This document shows positions 9,180-18,513 of a stretch of 64,000 bases of DNA, piece by piece. Within the stretch, counting starts at the first letter, position 1. Every line of letters begins with the position of its first letter. The notes under the pieces were generated by a model. The model was not told the DNA's origin, ran no database searches, and saw only the letters and a program-made list of their open reading frames with translations. The stretch comes from Microbacterium immunditiarum (lineage in GTDB: Bacteria > Actinomycetota > Actinomycetes > Actinomycetales > Microbacteriaceae). The stretch spans positions 620,001-684,000 of the forward strand of contig NZ_JACCBV010000001.1 of NCBI RefSeq assembly GCF_013409785.1. The letters are read 5' to 3'. Position numbers and translations under genes: made by a program.

Positions 9180-9472
9180 TCCGTCCGTTGCGTCACCGGA
9201 GGGAACCGGTCGAGGTGCGAGGACCAGCGCGGCCCTACAGAGCCGCAGCGGGGTGATGTGAGGGAGAGTTCCGGACTTGACGTGTGTGTCTGCTTGGTCC
9301 GCGCTATACCCACCGGAACGACTGACCCGCTCTTCACGGAGCGAGCCGATATCCCTCGCCCGCACCGCTCGTACATTTCGAGGGAGTGCCAGAACCGCGC
9401 GGCTCGCGTTTCGCCAAGGACATCGCGCGTACGGAGGTGACCGGGAACTGAACCTGCGCGCGAGATCGCGTC

Positions 9473-9486
9473 GTTTCACGTGAAAC
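9473..9486. other. parS site 6
   Basis: Perfect GTTTCACGTGAAAC in the gene-free segment. Confidence 0.92.
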
Positions 9487-10411
9487 GGTCCTGAATGACA
9501 CGGCGCTCGTTCCCGTTGGGCCGAGATCCAGCCGCGCCAGGTGTACCCGGTGGGGATCCGCCCTCGCTCGGCCTGACGATGGTGCCGAGACACGCGCGCG
9601 TCCGCGTCACCGGGCGGAGCGACGTATCGCGACATGAACGGCGGCGGCGAGTCGGCCCATTCCTGCACGGCCGGGCACGCGCCTCGTGTCGTCGTTGCCG
9701 GCTCGCATAAGGAAGGAGCGGGCGAGCAGTTCGCTAAGAGAAGCGCCTTGTCGTGTTGGGTTCGGCGACAACCGCGCATCAGCGACGGGTCGGGCGCGTC
9801 GTCGTGTGCCACGCGCGGCACGCGCGTCTCTGGCGGGTGCGGGCCACGCCCGGCCGTGTCCGAGTCGGGCCGGACGTCCGTAACGCGACCGAACCGTCGT
9901 ACCGAGGCACTCGTGTAGCGGCCCGGCGCGCGGTCTCTGCACCGGTCGCGGGCGCGCCGGTGGAGAGGCGCAACTGCCTTCACAGCGTGCAGGCAGAGGT
10001 GCGGCGCGGTGCTTCCTCCAACCGCGACGCTCGCGCGAGCGCGCACGAAGCGGATTCGGATGCGATCCCTTCCTGTGCCACGAGCGGACGTCGGCGCAGG
10101 AGACGAGCGGTCCGGCGCTCATCGCGAATCGACTCGAATCCCGAGGTGCCCCCCGAGCACAGACCCCGCGAGACGAGCCCGGGCGCGGTCACGCGGTCTA
10201 CGACTCGCCGCGCGGTGCGGGGCAACGCCGCAAACCACTCAGCGGACAACCCGAGCCCGAGCCCCTGTGCCGGTCTCAACGGGCCCGCCCTGAAGCGCAC
10301 TGCGTGCAAGCGGGCTCCGACGGCCGCGCGACGGAGGGGATGCGTGGCTGCAGGAGATACCGCGACTGGACCTCCCCGACGCAGCGCCAATCCGTCTCAC
10401 GCCGTCTCCGT

Positions 10412-10425
10412 TTCACGTGAAACGC
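10412..10425. other. parS site 7
   Basis: Perfect GTTTCACGTGAAAC, 30 bp beyond the rsmG stop codon. Confidence 0.92.
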
Positions 10426-10454
10426 CCCCGCTGCCGCACGCGCGGGGAGAGCCG

Positions 10455-11072
10455 TCAGCGGACGGTCGCTCGCACGACGCGCGTCGGCTGGTCGAGAAGC
10501 CCCTCGCCGAGAACTTCCACTCGCACGTCCCTGAGACCGAACCGGCGGATCTGCTTCTCCGCCGCGGCGATCTCGTCAGAAGCGGCAGCTCCTTTCAACA
10601 GAATCAACTCGCCGCCATCGCGTACGAGCGGCGCGGAGAGCGGAATCAGCGTCCGCAGTGCGCTCACGGCCCGCGCGGTCACCGCGTCGAGGGTCGGGCC
10701 GTGCGACCACTCCTCTGCACGCCCCCGAACCACCTCGACGTTCGAGAGACCGAGCGCTGCCGCCTGCTCTTCGAGCCACGCGACTCGTCGCTCCATCGGC
10801 TCGATCAACACCCACTCCACATCGGGGCGCGCAATCGCGAGGACCAAGCCGGGAAGGCCGGCACCAGACCCGACATCGCCCACTCGCCCCGAGAAGAGCG
10901 GGGCGGCGATGGCGCAATTCAGAACGTGCCGCGACCAAAGGCGCTCTGCCTCGAGTGGGCCGATGAGCCCGCGCTCCTCACCGTGCCGGGCAAGCGCGTC
11001 GGTGAAGGCGCGCGCGACCTCGATGCGGTCGCCAAAGATCGCGGCAGCGACGGCGGGTTCAGGTTCGATCAT
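10455..11072 (-). CDS. rsmG: 16S rRNA (guanine-527-N7)-methyltransferase RsmG (GidB)
   Basis: 205-residue SAM-dependent enzyme that methylates G527 of 16S rRNA. The SAM-binding loop DVGSGAGLPGLVLA and the preceding WSRHVLNC segment (RHILDS equivalent) are diagnostic. I chose ATG 11072 (MIEPEPAVAAAIFG) because GGAG sits 5 bp upstream; a frame start at 11141 would add 23 residues of non-family sequence. It belongs to the rpmH-to-parB leftward gene order. Confidence 0.95.
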   Translation of the reverse strand: MIEPEPAVAAAIFGDRIEVARAFTDALARHGEERGLIGPLEAERLWSRHVLNCAIAAPLFSGRVGDVGSGAGLPGLVLAIARPDVEWVLIEPMERRVAWLEEQAAALGLSNVEVVRGRAEEWSHGPTLDAVTARAVSALRTLIPLSAPLVRDGGELILLKGAAASDEIAAAEKQIRRFGLRDVRVEVLGEGLLDQPTRVVRATVR

Positions 11073-11262
11073 GGGTACTCCGGCCGGATGGAGGGGTGTG
11101 ATGGGAGCGAATCGACCAGCGGATGCTCGAGATCGGTCCACGCCAGAACCATGATCTCGGCTCAGCAGCGCGCGTTGCCAATCGTCTCAGGAAACCTGTG
11201 AGCCGGCAGCGACCGCGTTGGGTGTTCACCGGCCGTCGTGTCGGCCGCAATCCTGGCAGTGC

Positions 11263-11276
11263 GTTCCACGTGAAAC
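11263..11276. other. parS-like site 8 (one mismatch)
   Basis: GTTCCACGTGAAAC differs from the consensus at one position. It lies in the spacer between jag and rsmG and is the site nearest oriC. Confidence 0.75.
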
Positions 11277-11331
11277 ACCGGCATCCACGCCGCGACCCGT
11301 CGACCACGCGCCGTCCGCCGGCGCCCGCGGC

Positions 11332-11850
11332 TCAGCGCCGCCGAATCACCGTGTGGCGGTCGGCTCCCTCGCCGTAGGACTCCGACACGAGACCCCGTTC
11401 CGCGACGAGGTCATGAACGATCTTGCGCTCGTAGCTCGTCATCGGGGGCAGCGAGGCCTGCGAGGCACCCGCATCGAGGCGTGCGACCGCCGTGTCGACG
11501 AGACGCGTGAGTTCGCTCGTGCGCGAGTCACGTGATCCACCCACATCGAGGATCAGGCGCGAGAACCGCCCCGTGCGGTTCTGCACCGCGATGCGCGTGA
11601 GCTCCTGCAGCGCCTGCACGGTGTCGTGGTCGGAAAGCAGTCTCAGTGAGTCGGGCTCCTCCGCCTCGACCGATACGTACGCGCGCCCGCCGCGCACGTC
11701 GAGTGCGAGGTCTCCGTCGATGTCGGCGATATCGAGGAGCTCCTCGATGAAGTCCGCCGCGAGGTCGCCCTCCTGCTCGAGCTGCTCGTCGGTCGCCGGC
11801 TCGCGTGCGATCGACCCGGACTCCAGGGGGGTGGGGCTGCTGGTGGTCAT
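11332..11850 (-). CDS. jag: Jag/KhpB-type KH-R3H RNA-binding protein
   Basis: 172 residues: an acidic N-terminus, a KH-like segment (about 70-110) and a C-terminal R3H domain with the RxxxH signature (YERKIVHDLV). KhpB/Jag proteins bind RNA and affect cell elongation and division in Gram-positives. Start ATG 11850 is preceded by GAAGGA; the frame runs further upstream to 11958, but that part is Arg-rich and overlaps the yidC 3' end. It sits between yidC and rsmG, as in other actinobacteria. Confidence 0.92.
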   Translation of the reverse strand: MTTSSPTPLESGSIAREPATDEQLEQEGDLAADFIEELLDIADIDGDLALDVRGGRAYVSVEAEEPDSLRLLSDHDTVQALQELTRIAVQNRTGRFSRLILDVGGSRDSRTSELTRLVDTAVARLDAGASQASLPPMTSYERKIVHDLVAERGLVSESYGEGADRHTVIRRR

Positions 11851-11896
11851 GACGGTCCTTCGGTCAACTGCGGTCGGGGCATCCGGCAAGCCGGTG

Positions 11897-12991
11897 TCAG
11901 GATCCGGGCTGCGTCGTCGGCGACTGGCCGCCGCGCTTTTGCGCCTGCTTCTTGGCACGCTGCTTGCTCACGGGCTGCTGGCGCTTGGGCGCTTGGGCCT
12001 TCGCGCGCTCGGCCTCTTCGAGAAGACGCTGCTGCTCAGCCTCGTACTTCGAGATCGGAACGACCTTGCCGCTCGAGTCGATCGCCTTGCCCTTGCGTGC
12101 GAGGCGCTCTTCGCGCGCCTTCGCCGCCTCGGATCCGGGGGTCGGCATCTCGCGGATGACGAGGAACTGCTGACCCATCGTCCACAGGTTCGACACGAAC
12201 CAGTAGATGACGACACCGAGAGGGAAGAAGACGCCCGAGAACACGAAGGCGAAGGGCAGGACGTACAGCATGATCTTCTGCATCTGGTACGCCTGGCCGG
12301 TCTTGGCCTCGGGGGAGAGGTTCTTCGAGATGATCTGCAGCTGCGTGAAGAACTGCGACGCGATCATGAGGACGACCAGCACGAGCAGGATGACGATCGC
12401 CGTCGTGTTGCCGGTGTTGAACGCGTCGATGAGCGTCTCGTGCAGCGACGCGACCCCGAAGAGCTTCGCGTCGTAGAACTGCTGCGTGGCCTCGGCGTTG
12501 AGCAGGCCGACGCCACCGACACCCTGCTGAGCGTGGCGGGTGACGTCGTTCAGCACGCTGAACAGCGCGAAGAAGATCGGCATCTGCACGAGCAGCGGCA
12601 GACAGCTCGAGACCGGCGTCGTGCCGTGCTTCTTGTACAGCGCCATCGTCTCGCGGCTCATCGCCTCGCGGGAGAGCTGATCGCGCTTGCCGCGATACTT
12701 CTCCTGGATTTTCCGCAGTTCAGGGGCGATTTCCATCATCTTGCGCTGGCTCTTGATCTGGCGCACGAAGAGCGGGATGAGGGCCGCGCGGACCACGATC
12801 ACGAGGCCGACGATCGCGAGCACCCACGTGATGCCGTCGGCGGGCGGCAGGCCGATGGCCGTGAACAGCCAGTGCCAAGCGACGAGCACGAGCTCGACGA
12901 CCCACTTCAGAGGCCAGAGGATGGTCCCGATCAGATCGAAGCCCCCGCTCGCCGTATCGGGTGCGGGGGTGGAGGCCAGCAAGAGATCCAT
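11897..12991 (-). CDS. yidC: Membrane protein insertase YidC
   Basis: 364-residue Oxa1/YidC-type insertase. Five hydrophobic segments; the family core PVSSCLPLLVQMPIFFALF and the final segment VVIYWFVSNLWTMGQQ are clear. The C-terminal tail is basic (KQRAKKQAQKR), typical for ribosome contact. It lacks the large periplasmic domain of Gram-negative YidC. Start chosen at ATG 12991, 8 bp after the yidD stop (13000-13002); extension to 13210 would overlap yidD in another frame. Confidence 0.95.
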   Translation of the reverse strand: MDLLLASTPAPDTASGGFDLIGTILWPLKWVVELVLVAWHWLFTAIGLPPADGITWVLAIVGLVIVVRAALIPLFVRQIKSQRKMMEIAPELRKIQEKYRGKRDQLSREAMSRETMALYKKHGTTPVSSCLPLLVQMPIFFALFSVLNDVTRHAQQGVGGVGLLNAEATQQFYDAKLFGVASLHETLIDAFNTGNTTAIVILLVLVVLMIASQFFTQLQIISKNLSPEAKTGQAYQMQKIMLYVLPFAFVFSGVFFPLGVVIYWFVSNLWTMGQQFLVIREMPTPGSEAAKAREERLARKGKAIDSSGKVVPISKYEAEQQRLLEEAERAKAQAPKRQQPVSKQRAKKQAQKRGGQSPTTQPGS

Positions 12992-12999
12992 GCGGAGGA

Positions 13000-13356
13000 T
13001 CAGTCCTTTCCGGAGGGGGTCGGCACGACGAACCCGCGTGGGGTGAGTGCGTACCGGAAGTTCTTGCGAAGCGGCACGTCGTCGACGCCGCCCTTCGCCC
13101 AGGGGTGGCAGCGTGCGAGGCGGGCTGCCGTCAAAGCGGTCCCGACGACGGCGCCGTGCTGCTGGACTGCGCCGACGGCATACGCCGAGCACGACGGGTA
13201 GTACTTGCACACATCGCCGTACGTGTGCGAGATCGTCGCGCGATAGCCGTGCAGCAGCGCGAGCAGACCGTTACGCGGCAGCAGGGGAATGGCCGAGAGA
13301 AGACCGGATGCTTCGAACCGGGCCTCGCCGAGCGCATAGGCAGGAAGGACGCTCAT
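13000..13356 (-). CDS. yidD: Membrane protein insertion efficiency factor YidD
   Basis: 118-residue YidD family protein with the signature [15 protein letters not shown] and ARLARCHPW. It is thought to assist YidC at the membrane surface. The ATG overlaps the rnpA stop by 3 bp (ATGA arrangement) and the stop is 8 bp from yidC, so rnpA-yidD-yidC are translationally coupled. Confidence 0.94.
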   Translation of the reverse strand: MSVLPAYALGEARFEASGLLSAIPLLPRNGLLALLHGYRATISHTYGDVCKYYPSCSAYAVGAVQQHGAVVGTALTAARLARCHPWAKGGVDDVPLRKNFRYALTPRGFVVPTPSGKD

Positions 13357-13694
13357 GCCGCGCTCCTGGCGAGACAGCGCGAGATCTCCGCACGGAGCTC
13401 GCTGTACGCGGCGTTCGCCGAACCCGGCAGCGCGCGGATCACCACGTCCGTTCCGGGACGAACGGTGCCCACCGCCTCGGCGCAGACGGCCTTGAGCCGC
13501 CGGCGCACGGTGTTGCGAACGACGGCCGTTCCGACCTTCTTGCTCACGATGAAGCCGAAGCGCGGCGGCGCGGTGACCGCCTCAGCCCGGGCGGACACGT
13601 AGCTCACGGTGTGTGCGGCGGCACAGCGACGGCCCCGACGGACGACGGCCTTGTAGTCCGCTCCGCGGGTGAGTCGGTTCGGCCTCGCAAGCAC
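13353..13694 (-). CDS. rnpA: Ribonuclease P protein component
   Basis: 113-residue basic protein with the RNR motif of RNase P proteins ([11 protein letters not shown], about residues 58-68). It binds the catalytic RNA and helps tRNA 5' maturation. Start is GTG 13694; the spacing to rpmH is 17 bp. Confidence 0.95.
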   Translation of the reverse strand: MLARPNRLTRGADYKAVVRRGRRCAAAHTVSYVSARAEAVTAPPRFGFIVSKKVGTAVVRNTVRRRLKAVCAEAVGTVRPGTDVVIRALPGSANAAYSELRAEISRCLARSAA

Positions 13695-13711
13695 CGGGTC
13701 TTCGGCCGGAC

Positions 13712-13849
13712 TCAGGCCGAGAGCTCGGTGCGCCCCTTGGCGCGGCGCGCCGAGAGGATCGCGCGGCCGGCACGGGTGCGCATGCGCGCACGGAACCCGT
13801 GCTTCTTGGCGCGGCGGCGGTTGTTGGGCTGGAACGTGCGCTTGCTCAT
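13712..13849 (-). CDS. rpmH: 50S ribosomal protein L34
   Basis: A 45-residue, very basic protein starting [19 protein letters not shown], the L34 signature, ending TELSA. ATG at 13849. It heads the leftward operon rpmH-rnpA-yidD-yidC-jag-rsmG and is divergent from dnaA. Confidence 0.97.
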   Translation of the reverse strand: MSKRTFQPNNRRRAKKHGFRARMRTRAGRAILSARRAKGRTELSA

Positions 13850-14175
13850 GAGATCTCTTCCGGATCAGGTGTCACCGGGCGGGGAAGCCAGCGACAGACT
13901 GGCCCTATGGAGACCGGAGACGGCGTACAGGGGACTGCCACGAGGGCATAAGTCAACCGATTAAGGCTACGTCGAGACGCCTGAGAACTCAAACTGAGCC
14001 GAACCGGGACATTATCCCCAATCCGGCGACCCCAGCCTGGCAATGACACGCGGGCGAGTCTTACAGTGGAGTTTGCCCGGCCGCGGCCTCTGACCTACCG
14101 TTGCTTCGGCAGTTATCCACAGGCTCGCGTGACCGAAGCGCGGGCCTGAGGCGCATCAACACACCCGGGGGGGCC
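13850..14175. promoter_or_regulatory. rpmH-dnaA divergent intergenic region with DnaA boxes
   Basis: This 326-bp spacer must hold the rpmH and dnaA promoters. A perfect DnaA box TTATCCACA is at 14113-14121 and a one-mismatch box TTATCCCCA at 14012-14020, consistent with DnaA autoregulation. TACAGT at 14062-14067 is a possible -10 hexamer for dnaA and TTGACT on the minus strand (13951-13956) a possible -35 for rpmH; neither has a convincing partner. Confidence 0.65.
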
Positions 14176-15615
14176 ATGTCATCGCAGCAAGTTCCAGACG
14201 TACCAGTCTGGTCAGCCGTGCTCGATGAACTCACCGCGGACGATCGTGTCACGCCCCAACTGTGGGGCTTCCTGCATCTCGCCGTCGCTCAGGGGGTGAT
14301 GGGAGGCACGCTCTACCTCGATGTGCCGAACGACCTCACCGCGGCGCAGCTCAACAAGCGCATGCGCTCGCCGATCCTCGAGGCGATCTCGCGCGTGGGC
14401 GACGATGAGGTCGCGACGTTCCGCGTCGTCGTCAATCCCGATATCGCCGACCAGCACCTGACGTCGCCGATCCCGGTCCAGACTCCGATGCCGTCGCAGC
14501 CGATCGCGCAGTCGCAGCCGGCCGGCGGTCCGCGGGCGGGAATGGCAGAGACGACGGATGCGGCATCCGCCGGCTCTCGTTACGACACGCGCCTCAACCC
14601 GAAGTACACGTTCGACAACTTCGTCATCGGTCAGTCGAACCGCTTCGCCCACGCGGCCGCGGTCGCCGTCGCCGAGGCTCCCGCCAAGGCGTACAACCCG
14701 CTCTTCATCTACGGCGACTCGGGTCTGGGCAAGACGCACCTCCTGCACGCGATCGGCGATTACGCGCTGAGCCTCTACGCCGGCATCCGTGTTCGCTACG
14801 TCTCGAGCGAGGAGTTCACGAACGACTTCATCAACTCGATCGCGAACAACCGCGGCTCGGCGTTCCAGGCGCGCTACCGCGAGGTCGACATCCTCCTGAT
14901 CGACGACATCCAGTTCCTGCAGGGTCGCGCCGAGACGCAGGAGGCGTTCTTCCACACGTTCAACACGCTGCACGACCACGACAAACAGGTCGTGATCACG
15001 AGCGATGTGCCGCCGCGCCAGCTCACCGGCTTCGAAGACCGCATGCGCAGCCGCTTCGAGTGGGGCCTCATCACCGACGTTCAGGCGCCCGACCTCGAGA
15101 CCCGCATCGCGATCCTCCGCAAGAAGGCGCAGAACGAGCGGCTGCAGGTTCCCGACGAGGTGCTCGAGTACATCGCGACCGTCGTGTCGTCGAACATCCG
15201 CGAGCTCGAGGGCGCGCTCATCCGCGTCTCGGCGTTCGCGAGCCTCAACCGCTCGACGCTCGACATGTCCCTCGCACAGACGGTGCTGCGCGACATCGTC
15301 GACCAGGACGACGCGAACGTCGTCTCGCCGACCGACATCATCAACGCGACCGCACACTACTTCAAGCTGTCGGTCGACGACCTGTACGGATCGAGCAGGT
15401 CGCAGGCGGTCGCCACCGCGCGACAGATCGCGATGTACCTGTGCCGAGAGCGCACGAGCCTGTCGCTCCCCAAGATCGGTCAGCTCTTCGGCAACCGCGA
15501 CCACACAACGGTGATGTACGCGTACAAGAAGATCAGCGACCTCATGAAGGAGCGTCGCTCGATCTACAACCAGGTCACCGAGATCACCGCGCAGCTCGGC
15601 CGCACCGCGCGCTGA
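14176..15615 (+). CDS. dnaA: Chromosomal replication initiator protein DnaA
   Basis: 479 residues. Domain I (1-90), a short linker, AAA+ ATPase with Walker A GDSGLGKTH near residue 180 and Walker B LLIDDIQF near 239, and the domain IV signature GNRDHTTVMYA near 441 that reads DnaA boxes. Start ATG 14176 (MSSQQVPDV) follows a G-run that can act as ribosome-binding site; the frame is open 25 codons further upstream, but that stretch contains the DnaA box and looks non-coding. Confidence 0.97.
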   Translation: MSSQQVPDVPVWSAVLDELTADDRVTPQLWGFLHLAVAQGVMGGTLYLDVPNDLTAAQLNKRMRSPILEAISRVGDDEVATFRVVVNPDIADQHLTSPIPVQTPMPSQPIAQSQPAGGPRAGMAETTDAASAGSRYDTRLNPKYTFDNFVIGQSNRFAHAAAVAVAEAPAKAYNPLFIYGDSGLGKTHLLHAIGDYALSLYAGIRVRYVSSEEFTNDFINSIANNRGSAFQARYREVDILLIDDIQFLQGRAETQEAFFHTFNTLHDHDKQVVITSDVPPRQLTGFEDRMRSRFEWGLITDVQAPDLETRIAILRKKAQNERLQVPDEVLEYIATVVSSNIRELEGALIRVSAFASLNRSTLDMSLAQTVLRDIVDQDDANVVSPTDIINATAHYFKLSVDDLYGSSRSQAVATARQIAMYLCRERTSLSLPKIGQLFGNRDHTTVMYAYKKISDLMKERRSIYNQVTEITAQLGRTAR

Positions 15616-16152
15616 CCGACCGCGAGGTCGTCCACCAGGATCACACGGTGAGTATTCCTGTGCGTTCCCGTCGTTCCGCTGGGTGCCGAGGCGGATGCCG
15701 CGCCGCGTCCGTCACCCTCGAAGCCGGCCCCACGGAATATGCCTCAACGGATGCTTGACACCTGTGGAGAACGGGGCCATTATTCGCGTTCTTCACAGTG
15801 TGGAAAACCTGTGGATAACTCGGGACGACTGCGGAAGGGCTGTGGACACCGGAGGCCTCCCTGTGGACGACGGCGGCACCACGCGCTTCCCCGTGATTCC
15901 GCGGTCCCCGGGGTCTCCGCAGCCCTTCCACAAGTCACATGCGTGTAGTTCCCAAGCCTCGACTGGGGAGTCGCGAGTTATCCACACTTTCCACAGCGGT
16001 TAACACCGTGACAAAGAGTCCATTGATGAAGAACGGTTCGATGACCTCGACGTGAACGGCGCATCGCGGCGGAGCCTTCGGCGACAAACCACTGGCGCGG
16101 CCTGAGGCTGGCACTAGCATGGGTAGCCCAGCCCGATGTCGAGGGAGCGTCC
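15616..16152. other. Chromosomal origin of replication (oriC), dnaA-dnaN spacer
   Basis: 537 bp between dnaA and dnaN. Perfect DnaA boxes at 15810-15818 (TGTGGATAA, minus) and 15978-15986 (TTATCCACA, plus). Near matches at 15763-15771, 15799-15807, 15841-15849 and 15862-15870, and further TTCCACA cores around 15927 and 15989. It is less GC-rich than its surroundings, with an A/T-richer patch at 15775-15820. Genes diverge on either side and parS sites lie 5-9 kb away, all as expected of an actinobacterial oriC. Confidence 0.92.
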
Positions 16153-17301
16153 GTGAAGTTCCACGTCAATCGCGATGTGTTCAGCGAAGCCGTGTCGTTC
16201 GTCGTGAAGCTTCTGCCTCAGCGCAACCCTCAGCCGATCCTGGCCGGCGTGCTCATCGAGGCATCCGACGCCGGTCTGTCCCTCTCGGCATTCGACTACG
16301 AGGCCTCCGCCCGCACCACGATCGAGGCGACCGTCGACGAGCCAGGCACGATCCTCGTGCACGGCCGCTTGCTGTCCGAGATCGCGAGCCGTCTGCCGAA
16401 CGCGCCCATCCAGATCGAGCTCGACCAAGACGGCATCGTGCTCACGTGCGGCTCCGCGCGATTCACGCTCGCGTCGATGCCGGTGCAGGAGTACCCGGCG
16501 ATCCCCGAGGTGACGGGCGAGTCCGGTCTTGTCCCGTCCGAGGACTTCGCGACGGCGATCTCGCAGGTCGCGTTCGCCGCTTCGCGCGACGACGTCACCC
16601 CCGTCCTCACCGGTGTGCAGCTCGAGGTGTCGGGCACGCAGCTCAGCCTCGTCGCAACCGACCGCTACCGTGTCGCGCTGCGCGACATCCCGTGGGACGG
16701 CGGAACCGTTGCCTCCGATGAGCAGACCGCCGCGCTCGTCCCCGCGCGCACCCTCACCGAGGTCGGCAAGACGTTCGCGCACGGCGGCGACATCTCGATC
16801 TCGTTCTCGGGTTCGGGCGACCGCGAGATCATCGCGTTCACCGCGGGCAACAAGACCGTGACGTCGCTGCTCATCAAGGGCAACTTCCCGCCTGTGCGCC
16901 GGCTCTTCCCTGAGCAGACCGATCACCACGCGGTCGTCAACACCGCCGACCTCACCGAGGCCGTCCGTCGCGTGTCGCTCGTGCTCGACCGATCGGCTCC
17001 GCTGCGTTTCACGTTCACGGCCGACAGCGTGTCGATGGACGCCTCCGGCACCGAGCAGGCGCGCGCGTCCGAGTCCGTCGACGCGAACCTGGTCGGCGAG
17101 GACGTGACGCTCGGCCTCAACCCGCAGTACCTGCTCGAGGCGCTCGCGGCCGTGCGCAGCGAGTTCACCCGCATCACCTTCACGTCGAGCGAGAACGCGA
17201 ACAAGCTGAGCCCCGTCCTCATCACGCCGCAGACGTCGGTCGACAAGGCCGGCGAGGACTCGTTCAAGTACCTGCTGCAGCCGAACCTCCTCCTTCGTTA
17301 A
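16153..17301 (+). CDS. dnaN: DNA polymerase III sliding clamp (beta subunit)
   Basis: 382 residues, the three-domain clamp that tethers the replicase to DNA. It starts GTG (MKFHVNRDVFSEAVSFVV) with GAGGGAG 5 bp upstream and ends with the C-terminal LLQPNLLLR. Usual length for actinobacteria. It lies immediately right of oriC, followed by recF after 45 bp; the gnd-like gene found between them in mycobacteria and Streptomyces is absent. Confidence 0.97.
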   Translation: MKFHVNRDVFSEAVSFVVKLLPQRNPQPILAGVLIEASDAGLSLSAFDYEASARTTIEATVDEPGTILVHGRLLSEIASRLPNAPIQIELDQDGIVLTCGSARFTLASMPVQEYPAIPEVTGESGLVPSEDFATAISQVAFAASRDDVTPVLTGVQLEVSGTQLSLVATDRYRVALRDIPWDGGTVASDEQTAALVPARTLTEVGKTFAHGGDISISFSGSGDREIIAFTAGNKTVTSLLIKGNFPPVRRLFPEQTDHHAVVNTADLTEAVRRVSLVLDRSAPLRFTFTADSVSMDASGTEQARASESVDANLVGEDVTLGLNPQYLLEALAAVRSEFTRITFTSSENANKLSPVLITPQTSVDKAGEDSFKYLLQPNLLLR

Positions 17302-17346
17302 GGAGGCTCTCGGCCCGCTGTCACACGGGCGGAATAAGGTGACAGG

Positions 17347-18513
17347 GTGATCGTCGAGCAGCTGAGCCTCGTCGACTTCCGGAACTACGCGGAAGCCGAT
17401 GTCTCGCTGCATCCGGGTCCCAATGTCTTCGTCGGCCGAAACGGCCAGGGCAAGACGAATCTCGCCGAGGCGATCGCGTTCTTCGCGACGCTCGGCTCGC
17501 ATCGCGTCTCGACGGATGCCCCGATGGTGCGCCACGGATCGGACGCCGCGATCGTCCGAGCGCGACTCGCGCACGGCGAGCGTCGCGTGCAGCTCGAGGT
17601 GCAGCTCAACCGGCAGGGGTCGAACAAGGCGCGCGTGAACGGCGCGGCTGTGCGCACCGCCGAGCTTCCGCGCTACGCGCAGGTCGTGCTGTTCGCCCCC
17701 GAGGATCTGCAGATCGTGCGCGGAGACCCGTCCGCGCGCCGGCGCTTCGCGGATCAACTGCTCGTCCAGCGGCGTCCGCGCATGGCCGGGGTCCTCGCCG
17801 ACTACGACCGCGTGCTCAAGCAGCGCACGACTCTTCTCAAGACGGCGCGGGCGCGCGGCATCCGCGGCGACGCCCTTTCGACGCTCGACGTGTGGGACGA
17901 CAAGCTCGTCGCTCTCGGCAGTCAGGTCATCGAGGCGCGGCTCGCGCTCGCCGACGAGCTCGCCGGTCCGCTCTCGCGTGCCTACACGCAGATCGCCGGC
18001 GCCGACCACCGGCCCGAGCTCGAATGGGCGCTCACCGTCCGCGGCGTGGACGCTGAAGACGCCGACGGCGACGAGAGCACGATGACGGCGGATGCCGCGG
18101 CCGCCGGCATCGCGGACCAGTTCCGCGCCGCGCTCGCCGCCCGGCGCACGGCCGAACTCGACCGCGGCCTCACGCTCGTCGGGCCGCACCGCGACGATCT
18201 CGTCCTCCGCGTGCGGGGTCTCCCGGTCCGCGGCTACGCGTCGCACGGCGAGTCGTGGTCGGTCGCGCTCGCGCTGCGCCTCGCCTCGGCCGAGCTGCTG
18301 CGCGCCGAATCGCAGCTCGGCGATCCGATCCTCATCCTCGACGACGTGTTCGCCGAGCTCGACGCCGAGCGGCGCACGCGGCTCGCCGCCCTCGCGGGCG
18401 ACTTCGAGCAGGTCGTGGTGACGGCCGCCGTCGAGCAGGACGTCCCCGACACGCTGCGCGCGCGGATCGTGCGCGTCGAGGCAGGCCGGATCCTGGAGAA
18501 CGCGGATGCCTGA
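17347..18513 (+). CDS. recF: DNA replication and repair protein RecF
   Basis: 388 residues. SMC-like ATPase with Walker A GRNGQGKTN near residue 33, signature LVGPHRDDL and Walker B LILDDVFAELD near the C-terminus. RecF helps load RecA at gaps. GTG start (MIVEQLSLVDFRNY, a family hallmark). The 3' end overlaps the next gene by 8 bp. Confidence 0.96.
   Translation: MIVEQLSLVDFRNYAEADVSLHPGPNVFVGRNGQGKTNLAEAIAFFATLGSHRVSTDAPMVRHGSDAAIVRARLAHGERRVQLEVQLNRQGSNKARVNGAAVRTAELPRYAQVVLFAPEDLQIVRGDPSARRRFADQLLVQRRPRMAGVLADYDRVLKQRTTLLKTARARGIRGDALSTLDVWDDKLVALGSQVIEARLALADELAGPLSRAYTQIAGADHRPELEWALTVRGVDAEDADGDESTMTADAAAAGIADQFRAALAARRTAELDRGLTLVGPHRDDLVLRVRGLPVRGYASHGESWSVALALRLASAELLRAESQLGDPILILDDVFAELDAERRTRLAALAGDFEQVVVTAAVEQDVPDTLRARIVRVEAGRILENADA

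Larger units (their letters stand above)
7972..10454. other. Gene-free parS-rich segment between parA and rsmG
   Basis: About 2.5 kb with no credible gene. All longer open frames here translate to Arg/Ser/Pro-rich sequence without motifs, overlap one another, and lack ribosome-binding sites. It contains perfect parS palindromes at 8698, 8931, 9473 and 10412 and a degenerate one at 9166, with a further site at each margin. In most actinobacteria parA and rsmG are close neighbours, so this looks like an expanded centromere region or a decayed insertion. Confidence 0.7.

Noticed and set aside
8934..10046. 370-codon open frame on the minus strand in the gene-free segment
   Set aside because: Composition unlike the other proteins, no motif, contains parS-encoded FHVKR by chance, and overlaps other equally poor frames.
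11129..11160. Inverted CGAGATC...GATCTCG resembling repeat family A, near the rsmG start
   Set aside because: Only the GAGATC core matches, the spacing is 18 bp and the GCrCGAA parts are missing.
9753..11201. 482-codon open frame on the plus strand across the parS region
   Set aside because: Arg/Ser/Pro-rich without domains, antisense to rsmG, no ribosome-binding site, and it runs through a perfect parS site.
12991..13210. N-terminal extension of yidC
   Set aside because: Overlaps the yidD gene in another frame and lacks family similarity; ATG 12991 is the natural start.
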